Of a stretch of 11,539 bases of DNA, positions 6,611 through 11,539 are shown piece by piece. The DNA comes from an uncultured Collinsella sp. (GTDB taxonomy: Bacteria; Actinomycetota; Coriobacteriia; Coriobacteriales; Coriobacteriaceae). A program made the position numbers and the translations under genes. Below the pieces are notes generated by a model. That model worked only from the letters and a program-made list of their open reading frames with translations, had not been told where the DNA came from and did not search any database. The stretch covers positions 1 through 11,539 of the forward strand of contig CABRID010000065.1 of the NCBI GenBank assembly GCA_902470895.1. Direction: 5' to 3'. Each line of letters opens with the position of its first letter. Position 1 is the stretch's first letter.

Positions 6611-7678
6611 ATGGCGCTTCCCATGGTTTATGGCGGTCCCGGCCGGTATGTTCAGGGGCCGGGCGAACTCTCGCGTCAGGGCAGGTATTTGTCATGGTTG
6701 GGCTGCGCTGCCTATGTCTTGTTTGACCAGGGCACCGAGGATCGGCTGTGCAAGCAGATCGTCGATGGATTTCTGGACGAAGATCTAAGTGAGCCGTTCT
6801 TTAAGATTTATGACGGTCCGTGTACGGAAGACGCCGTTGTCGAAATGGCTAAGGAAGCCCGGGCCGAGTATTGCGACATGGTGGTGGGTATTGGCGGCGG
6901 CAAGATACTCGATATTGCCAAGGCCGTTGCGTTTTATGCCGAGGTGCCGTTGTGCGTATGCCCCACGGCGGCTTCGATGGACGGTCCGTGCAGCGCGATT
7001 TCGGTGCTGTATCACGAGGATGGGTCGTTCGACCACTACCTGATGCTCGAGAAGAATCCAGACCTGGTCGTGGTCGATACCAACGTGGTCGCGGCGGCCC
7101 CACTGCGTATGACGGTCGCTGGTATGGGCGATGCGCTGGCAACGTATTTTGAGGCGCGTTCGTGCGCCGCGGCGCACGGCGCCAACGAGCACGGTGGCGC
7201 GCCGGGACACTTGGCCTTGGTTGCGGCTCGCGCCTGCTACGACACGCTCATGGAGTGCGGCGTCGCTGCCAAGCGCGATCTCAAAAAGGGCCGTACATCG
7301 CCGGCAGTTGAGCGCCTGATCGAGTGCAATATTCTGCTCTCGGGCGTCGGCTTTGAGAGCGGTGGCTTGGCGTTGGCGCATGCCATCGCCAACGGTCTGA
7401 CGATTCTGCCCGAGTGCAAGGCAATGCATGGCGAGGCCGTGGCATTTGGCCTGGTGGTGCAGCTGCGCCTGGAGCGTGCACCCGAGCTTGATCAGGTGCT
7501 CGAGTTTTGCCAGCGCGTTGGTCTGCCGACGACGCTCGAGGAGCTGGGCCTTGGCGAGATTTCCGATGCCGATCTGCAGAGTGTTGCAAATGCGGTCTTT
7601 AGAAATGAACGTAATATGGCCAACGAGCAGGCAAAGGTGACCAAACAAAAGCTCGTGCAGTTCATGTGCGAGGCATAG
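6611..7678 (+). CDS. gldA: Glycerol dehydrogenase (zinc-dependent, GldA family)
   Basis: Oxidises glycerol to dihydroxyacetone with NAD+, or the reverse, in the cytoplasm; the entry to dihydroxyacetone kinase in anaerobic glycerol use. The 355-residue chain is close to E. coli GldA (367) throughout: GPGRYVQGPGE near the start, the NAD loop GIGGGKILDIAKA (93-105), APT-like CPTAASMDGPCSAISV (117-132) with D124, and the zinc site D174 (GMGDALATYFEAR), H257 (LALAHAIANGL) and H273 (AMHGEAVAFG). The C terminus is ~10 residues shorter than E. coli. The ATG at 6611 has only a weak AAGGGCGG ribosome site. No clear promoter is seen in the ~100 bp after the preceding terminator, so read-through or an unusual promoter overlapping the palindrome is possible. 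No dihydroxyacetone kinase gene lies nearby. Confidence 0.93.
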   Translation: MALPMVYGGPGRYVQGPGELSRQGRYLSWLGCAAYVLFDQGTEDRLCKQIVDGFLDEDLSEPFFKIYDGPCTEDAVVEMAKEARAEYCDMVVGIGGGKILDIAKAVAFYAEVPLCVCPTAASMDGPCSAISVLYHEDGSFDHYLMLEKNPDLVVVDTNVVAAAPLRMTVAGMGDALATYFEARSCAAAHGANEHGGAPGHLALVAARACYDTLMECGVAAKRDLKKGRTSPAVERLIECNILLSGVGFESGGLALAHAIANGLTILPECKAMHGEAVAFGLVVQLRLERAPELDQVLEFCQRVGLPTTLEELGLGEISDADLQSVANAVFRNERNMANEQAKVTKQKLVQFMCEA

Positions 7679-7685
7679 TTTGGCG

Positions 7686-7709
7686 CTTGATTGACCTTGT
7701 GCAATCGAG
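7686..7709 (+). terminator. Weak hairpin after gldA
   Basis: CTTGATTG (7686-7693) pairs with CAATCGAG (7702-7709), one wobble, just past the gldA stop. There is no T run, so it is at best a poor terminator; transcription may continue into the iron-sulfur protein gene. In the rest of the 151-bp gap I see only a possible promoter for the next gene, TATCAT (7784-7789) with TTGCCC (7759-7764), spacer 19. Confidence 0.25.
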
Positions 7710-7829
7710 GCGGCGATGGGCCATGGGCTATTTGCCGCAAAGATGCGCCGCGTGTAATTTGCCCGAGGCGTGGGCCGATAGCGTATCATTATCTCTTGCT
7801 TGTTTGCACTGCTCAGGGAGGGGCCGCGC

Positions 7830-9083
7830 ATGGCGCAGGAACACGATCTGTTTGATGACATTATCGAGATCAGCAAGGGTTTCGACTTTCTTAAAAACCC
7901 GCTTGGCGGTGTGACCGATGCACTCGATCCGTCGGCACCGCAGTGGAATCCTGCCGACTACAAGGAGCGTCCGCGCGGCAACACCATTCCGTGCTTGACC
8001 TGCAAAAACGAGAAGAGCGGATGCACCGCGTGCATGGACGTGTGCCCGGTCAACGCTATCGAGGTCGAGGAAGACGCCATCGAGATCCTCGACTCCTGTC
8101 GCAAGTGCGGCCTGTGCGCCGCTGCCTGTCCGACCGAGGCGATCATCTCGCCGCGCCTGGCGCCCAAAAACCTGTATGACGATATCGTCTCTGCTGCTAC
8201 GAGCCACGAGACCGCCTACGTTACCTGCACGCGCGCCCTTAAGCGCATGCCGCGCGAAAACGAGGTCGTCGTCGCCTGCGTGGGCGATATTACTGCCGAG
8301 ACCTGGTTCTCGGTGCTGGCCGACTATCCCAACGTGAGCGTCTACCTGCCACTGGGCGTGTGCGATAAGTGCCGCAACACCGGTGGCGAGGATATTCTGG
8401 GCGAGGCCATCGCTACTGCCGAGGAGTGGGCTGGTACGGGCATGGGCCTGGAGGTCGACCCCAAGAGCCTCAAGTGCCATAAGCTTCGCGAGTACGAGCG
8501 CAAGGAGTACATGGAAAAGATTGCCCGTACCACGGGCCTGACGGTGACCAAGCTCAATCCGGCGACGGCGGCACTGGCCTCGGTGACGCAGAAGTTGAAG
8601 GCTCACCGTCACCAGATCACGCAGCTCGAGCGCACGCTCAACACCATGTGCGGCACCACGACGACCAAGCGTCGCCGTTCGCTCACGCACGGGCGGCAGC
8701 TGGTGCTCTCGACATTGCAAAACCATCCCGAGCTTGCCCAGAACATGCAGGTGAGCACGCCGGAATGCGATTTTGACAAGTGCACGTCGTGTGGCGAGTG
8801 TGTCAATGTATGCCCCACATCTGCCTGCGATTTGGTGGGAAGCGGTCGCTTTGCACTGGAGTCCACGTATTGCCTAGGTTGCGGGGCCTGCGTCAAGGTG
8901 TGCCCCGAGCATGCGCTTAAGTTGGTTGAGCATGATGCATCCAACCTGGTCGTCGTCGATCCCGAGGCTGAGGAAAAGGCCGCTCAGAAGGCCAAGGCCC
9001 ACGAGGAGGCCGAGAAGGTCAAGGCCGAGGCAAAGGCCAAGCTCGACAAGATGCTCGATCAGGTGGAGAAGCTCGCGGACTAG
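7830..9083 (+). CDS. Multi-cluster 4Fe-4S ferredoxin-domain protein
   Basis: A 417-residue cytoplasmic electron-transfer protein. N-terminal module: C58, C65, C68, C72-Pro (the first gap widened to six residues, with an extra C55), then C90, C93, C96, C100-Pro. C-terminal module: C318, C321, C324, C328-Pro and C348, C351, C354, C358-Pro. So up to four [4Fe-4S] clusters are predicted. Between them, ~105-310, is a domain I cannot name, with C133, C150, a CDKC pair (C178, C181), C216 and C274; the stretch VVVACVGDITAETWF followed by VYLPLGVCDKC looks conserved-like. Residues ~378-417 form a charged Ala/Lys/Glu coiled coil. The frame reaches a TTG at 7800, but AGGGAGGGG just before the ATG at 7830 sets the start. 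Partner enzyme unknown; it follows two dehydrogenase genes on the same strand. Confidence 0.88.
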   Translation: MAQEHDLFDDIIEISKGFDFLKNPLGGVTDALDPSAPQWNPADYKERPRGNTIPCLTCKNEKSGCTACMDVCPVNAIEVEEDAIEILDSCRKCGLCAAACPTEAIISPRLAPKNLYDDIVSAATSHETAYVTCTRALKRMPRENEVVVACVGDITAETWFSVLADYPNVSVYLPLGVCDKCRNTGGEDILGEAIATAEEWAGTGMGLEVDPKSLKCHKLREYERKEYMEKIARTTGLTVTKLNPATAALASVTQKLKAHRHQITQLERTLNTMCGTTTTKRRRSLTHGRQLVLSTLQNHPELAQNMQVSTPECDFDKCTSCGECVNVCPTSACDLVGSGRFALESTYCLGCGACVKVCPEHALKLVEHDASNLVVVDPEAEEKAAQKAKAHEEAEKVKAEAKAKLDKMLDQVEKLAD

Positions 9084-9110
9084 TCAGCGAGCTCTATCTC
9101 TGCTTCATTT

Positions 9111-9154
9111 GCGCCGCCGCGGTGTCCGGATTCGCCCGGATGCTGCGGCGGCGC
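9111..9154 (+). terminator. Long GC hairpin between the Fe-S gene and ychF
   Basis: Bases 9111-9129 (starting GCGCCGCCGC) pair over 19 positions, three of them G-U wobbles, with 9136-9154 (ending GCGGCGGCGC), closing a 6-base loop. It begins 27 bp after the Fe-S protein stop. There is no T run; the next bases are TATACT. It probably ends or protects the upstream mRNA and may insulate ychF, but it is not a standard intrinsic terminator. Confidence 0.55.
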
Positions 9155-9160
9155 TATACT
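9131..9160 (+). promoter_or_regulatory. Probable ychF promoter
   Basis: TATACT (9155-9160) is one base from the -10 consensus and would start RNA ~30 bases before the GTG start. The matching -35 position (TTCGCC, 9131-9136, spacer 18) is weak and lies inside the hairpin loop region, so recognition may depend mainly on the -10. Confidence 0.45.
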
Positions 9161-9197
9161 TATGCAGTTTGAAGTACCTGTACCAAAAGGAGCTGTC

Positions 9198-10274
9198 GTG
9201 TCCCTTTCCATCGGTATCGTGGGCCTGCCCAACGTGGGCAAGTCGACGCTGTTCACCGCGCTTACCAAAAAGACCGGCCTTGCCGCCAACTACCCGTTTG
9301 CCACGATCGACCCCAACGTGGGTATCGTCGATGTGCCCGATAGCCGCCTGCAAAAGCTCGCCGACATCGTCAACCCCGGCCGCATTGTGCCGGCTACGGT
9401 CGAGTTTGTCGACATCGCTGGCCTGGTGAAGGGTGCCAACGAGGGCGAGGGCCTGGGCAACCAGTTCTTGGCCAACATTCGAGAGACCGACGCTATCTGC
9501 GAGGTCGTGCGCTACTTTAAGGACCCCAACGTCATGCGTGAGGTGGGCCGCACGGGCGAGTTCGTCGACCCCGCCGGTGACGCCGATACCATCATGACCG
9601 AGCTCATCCTGGCCGACATGGGCACGCTCGAGAAGCAGCTGCCCAAGCTCGAGAAGGAGGCCAAGCGCGATAAGGAGCTCATGCCCAAGTTCGAGGTGGC
9701 CAAGCGCCTGCTTGCCTGGCTCAACGAGGGCAAGCGCGCCGCATCCATGGAGATGACTGACGAGGAGCGTGCCGCCGCCAAGGGCCTGTTCCTGCTCACC
9801 ATGAAGCCCATCCTGTATGTGGCCAACGTGGACGAGGATATGCTTAACGAGGACCTGGCGCCCATCGATGGCGTCAAGCCGCTGCCCATCTGCGCCAAGA
9901 TTGAGGCCGAGCTTTCCGAGCTCGATCCCGAGGACGCCGCCGACTACCTGGAGAGCCTGGGCCTGGAGCAGCCCGGTCTGGACGTGCTCGCGCAGGCAGC
10001 TTACAAGCTGCTCGGCCTGCAGTCGTTCTTTACGGCTGGCGAGATGGAGGTCAAGGCCTGGACGGTTCGTCAGGGCGCGACCGCTCCGCAGGCTGCCGGT
10101 GTCATCCATACCGACTTTGAGCGCGGCTTTATTAAGGCCGAGGTCATTGGCTACGACGACTACATCGAGCTCGGCGGCGAGCAGGGCGCCAAGGCCGCCG
10201 GCAAGCTGCGTATTGAGGGCAAGGACTATGTCATGGCCGATGGCGACGTCGTGCACTTCCGCTTTAACGTGTAA
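9198..10274 (+). CDS. ychF: Ribosome-associated ATPase YchF (OLA1 family)
   Basis: Obg-related P-loop ATPase that binds ribosomes and takes part in stress and translation control. 358 residues, near the usual ~363. Motifs: G1 GLPNVGKST (9-17), NYPFATIDPN (31-40), G3 DIAGLVKGA (72-80), and NVDE (210-213) in place of NKxD, the change that makes this family prefer ATP. A coiled-coil region (~130-190) and a C-terminal TGS domain (~275-358, ending GDVVHFRFNV) complete it. The frame continues to an ATG at 9162, but AAAAGGAG five bases before the GTG at 9198 and the family N terminus (start directly before the IGIVGLPNVGKS strand) favour GTG. The small membrane protein gene follows after 11 bp and is likely cotranscribed. 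Confidence 0.96.
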   Translation: MSLSIGIVGLPNVGKSTLFTALTKKTGLAANYPFATIDPNVGIVDVPDSRLQKLADIVNPGRIVPATVEFVDIAGLVKGANEGEGLGNQFLANIRETDAICEVVRYFKDPNVMREVGRTGEFVDPAGDADTIMTELILADMGTLEKQLPKLEKEAKRDKELMPKFEVAKRLLAWLNEGKRAASMEMTDEERAAAKGLFLLTMKPILYVANVDEDMLNEDLAPIDGVKPLPICAKIEAELSELDPEDAADYLESLGLEQPGLDVLAQAAYKLLGLQSFFTAGEMEVKAWTVRQGATAPQAAGVIHTDFERGFIKAEVIGYDDYIELGGEQGAKAAGKLRIEGKDYVMADGDVVHFRFNV

Positions 10275-10285
10275 GGACGACGCAT

Positions 10286-10669
10286 ATGTTTAAATATGGC
10301 AAAAAAGCTGGCTACATGGGTATTACGCTGCTCGTACTTGCGGTGATTCCGCTGGTGGTCGCAGCGTGTGTTATCCCCAACATTGGTCCCGAGGTGGCAA
10401 CGAAGTTTAATGCCGCCGGCGAGGCGACGCGCTGGGGCAAGAGCTACGAGCTGCTGGCATTGCCGGTGCTCAATCTACTGCTGAGCGTGGCGACGTACTT
10501 TACGGCGGGACGCCAGGCAAAGAACAATGATGACTCCGCCGCCATGGCGCGCATCGTGTGCGAGCGCTACCTGCGCAACGGTTGCATCACGGGTGTGTTC
10601 CTCAACGTGATCAACGTTTACTTTATGTACTCGGCGATTACCGGAACGGGCTTTGGCTTTGGTTTCTAG
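10286..10669 (+). CDS. Small SdpI-like (DUF1648) membrane protein
   Basis: 127 residues with three predicted membrane helices (~11-31, 54-74, 99-119). Between helices 1 and 2 is the DUF1648 signature: IP, then VATKFNAAGEATRWGKSYELLALP. That domain forms the N-terminal part of SdpI-type immunity/signalling proteins, which are longer, so this is a short version. The gene starts 11 bp after ychF with AAGGA upstream and is probably in its transcript. A Gly/Phe-rich tail (GTGFGFGF) ends the chain. No function can be assigned; immunity to a toxin is only suggested by family and no toxin gene is nearby. Confidence 0.85.
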   Translation: MFKYGKKAGYMGITLLVLAVIPLVVAACVIPNIGPEVATKFNAAGEATRWGKSYELLALPVLNLLLSVATYFTAGRQAKNNDDSAAMARIVCERYLRNGCITGVFLNVINVYFMYSAITGTGFGFGF

Positions 10670-10678
10670 CTTGTCCTT

Positions 10679-11068
10679 TTAGGCAACGAGCCTGCACGCA
10701 TATTCAATGGCTGATGCGAGGCCGCCGCTCGATCGTGGTTGAAAGACTACATCGGCGGCGGCCTCGTTTTCGTATCCCGCGCCGCGCAAGGTTAGGGCGA
10801 CGGTGGCTTCTAGGAGCAGGGGGAGTCCTTGCGGGGTGGTGGCGATAACAGCGGTCTGGTCGAGCGTGCAGCCGCGCTCTTGGCATAGACGTGCGAGGTC
10901 GCCTTGCTTTGGATTGGAAAGCAGCGCCGTGGCGACACGGCTCGTCAGTAGCGCAAGGGCCGTGCGTTCGTCGGGCGTAAGCTGGTCGGCCTCGATAACG
11001 ACAAGAGCAATCGGCGTGGCGCGCCGGCGGCAGTCTGTGCGCCGTACGTAAATCGAAGAACCCGACAT
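10679..11068 (-). CDS. Small protein resembling a degenerate HAD-fold domain
   Basis: 129 residues, no signal peptide. ATG with AGGAG six bases upstream supports a real gene. The order of segments recalls a capless HAD phosphatase: ALVVIEADQLT (21-31) where DxDGT is expected, ALLSN (48-52) like motif II, AVIATTPQGLPLL (73-85) where the GDxxNDxxLL motif should be, and NEAAADVV (101-108) plus GGLASAIE (115-122) like the family C terminus. The first nucleophile Asp is Glu and the metal-binding GD/ND acids are missing, so catalysis is unlikely. The HAD link is my reading of the pattern and is not certain. It is divergent from an XRE regulator with a palindrome between, so it is probably controlled by it. 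It converges on the DUF1648 gene, only 9 bp apart. Confidence 0.75.
   Translation of the reverse strand: MSGSSIYVRRTDCRRRATPIALVVIEADQLTPDERTALALLTSRVATALLSNPKQGDLARLCQERGCTLDQTAVIATTPQGLPLLLEATVALTLRGAGYENEAAADVVFQPRSSGGLASAIEYACRLVA
10717..10770 (+). terminator. Probable terminator of the ychF transcript, inside the opposing gene
   Basis: CGAGGCCGCCGC (10717-10728) is exactly inverted at 10755-10766 and followed by TTTT (10767-10770) on the plus strand. It lies ~50 bp after the DUF1648 stop and inside the 3' part of the leftward HAD-like gene. With only 9 bp between the convergent stops, the terminator has to sit inside the opposing gene. The 26-base loop is long, which lowers certainty. 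Confidence 0.5.
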
Positions 11069-11090
11069 AGAAAACTCCTGTGTATTCGTT

Positions 11091-11116
11091 AAAACGTAAA
11101 CTATAGTTTACGTTTT
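11091..11116. promoter_or_regulatory. Perfect 26-bp palindromic operator
   Basis: The half-site AAAACGTAAACTA (11091-11103) is followed directly by its exact inverse (11104-11116). It lies between the divergent HAD-like gene (start 11068) and the XRE regulator (start 11145). The symmetric core includes TATAGT on both strands (11102-11107 plus; 11100-11105 minus), a fair -10 box each way. A dimeric regulator bound here would block both promoters, so autoregulation by the adjacent XRE protein is the natural model. Confidence 0.8.
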
Positions 11117-11144
11117 TGTTCGGCTCCATTTCAAACTCGGCTGC

Positions 11145-11363
11145 ATGGACGAACGTGCGAAACAGATTCTTGGCAGGCGGGTCGAAGAGACGCGCAGGGA
11201 CCTTGGTATCTCCAAGGTCGATTTTTGTGTGGCAGCAGGAATCAGCCGCCCCTATCTCGACAGAATCGAAGACGGAACGGCAAACTTCACGCTCAAGGTT
11301 CTATTTAAGATTGCGCCCGCACTCGGCCTGACGGTGTCAGAGCTTCTCGAAGGCATCGAATAG
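11145..11363 (+). CDS. XRE-family HTH transcriptional regulator
   Basis: 72-residue Cro/C1-type DNA-binding protein made of a single HTH_3 domain: RRVEETRRDLGISKVDFCVAA (11-31, helices 1-2), the recognition helix around GISRPYLDRIEDG (32-44), then FTLKVLFKIAPALGLTVSELL. There is no extra ligand-binding or protease domain, so it resembles small autoregulators such as those of restriction-modification or toxin-antitoxin loci. No good Shine-Dalgarno sequence precedes the ATG; translation may be inefficient or use a short leader starting near 11114. The 26-bp palindrome upstream is the likely binding site. Confidence 0.9.
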   Translation: MDERAKQILGRRVEETRRDLGISKVDFCVAAGISRPYLDRIEDGTANFTLKVLFKIAPALGLTVSELLEGIE

Positions 11364-11539
11364 GACGTTTTCGATGCTATTTGGCGCCCTTTGGGCAGGT
11401 CCCCCCGGCTGCGATGTGCAAAATCGCGAGTATTCAGCAGCTGTTCATCCGTAGACGGCAGTTCGAAGGTCGCGCGCGCAGACGTGGTGTAAGAGTGTCC
11501 TGAGGTCCGTCGCTGCAAGTCCCGATGTTACTCCTTCTT
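11364..11539. other. Right edge, no supported gene
   Basis: Nothing firm is visible. On the minus strand a frame enters from the window edge and stops at 11445-11447, giving a possible 30-residue C terminus (ending LRTAVYG), but it has no recognised motif and codon use is not biased. GCCCTTTGGGC (about 11388-11398) is a short hairpin after the XRE stop without a T run. Confidence 0.4.

Noticed and set aside
6785..8726. Minus-strand frames 6785-7876 and 7728-8726
   Set aside because: They lie opposite gldA and the Fe-S protein, both identified by conserved residues, and show no domain of their own.
9105..10256. 383-codon minus-strand frame opposite ychF
   Set aside because: Shadow of a universally conserved ATPase; no recognisable motif.
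11069..11363. Classical toxin-antitoxin pair
   Set aside because: The regulator and the HAD-like gene are divergent rather than in one operon, and the partner matches no toxin family I know.
11252..11518. 88-codon minus frame at the right edge
   Set aside because: It needs a TTG start, overlaps the XRE gene by over 100 bases and has no family features.

Overview
The window looks like a chromosomal stretch from a GC-rich Gram-positive anaerobe, most likely an actinobacterium of the class Coriobacteriia (Collinsella-like). This rests on the GC-rich third codon positions, the MurT/GatD cell-wall enzyme, the fermentative iron- and zinc-dependent dehydrogenases and a clostridial-style iron-sulfur protein. 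The genus is an inference from overall style; there is no rRNA or tRNA here to confirm it.

Left part (1-4734). Bases 1-391 hold no convincing gene but are dense in structure: a very GC-rich hairpin, two 60-bp palindromic units repeated in tandem with an 80-bp period, and a 13-bp-arm hairpin just past the first stop codon. Then comes a leftward operon of three genes: two related helical-repeat (TPR-like) proteins of unknown function, overlapping by one base, followed after 45 bp by a single 725-residue protein in which MurT and GatD are fused. MurT and GatD together amidate D-glutamate of lipid II to D-isoglutamine.

Middle part (4735-9083). A 500-bp divergent intergenic region separates the operon from a rightward series: an iron-containing alcohol dehydrogenase with a good intrinsic terminator, a 63-bp nearly complete palindrome, a GldA-type glycerol dehydrogenase, and a 417-residue protein with two ferredoxin-like modules on either side of an unassigned cysteine-containing domain. 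These suggest reduced-carbon fermentation and redox balancing, but no shared operon is proven.

Right part (9084-11539). A long GC hairpin abuts a TATACT -10 box ahead of ychF, which starts at GTG and is followed after 11 bp by a small SdpI-like (DUF1648) membrane protein. A convergent leftward gene encodes a short protein resembling a HAD phosphatase whose catalytic acidic motifs are lost. It is divergent from a 72-residue XRE-family regulator, and a perfect 26-bp palindrome between them is the obvious shared operator. No tRNA, rRNA, transposase or CRISPR array was found.
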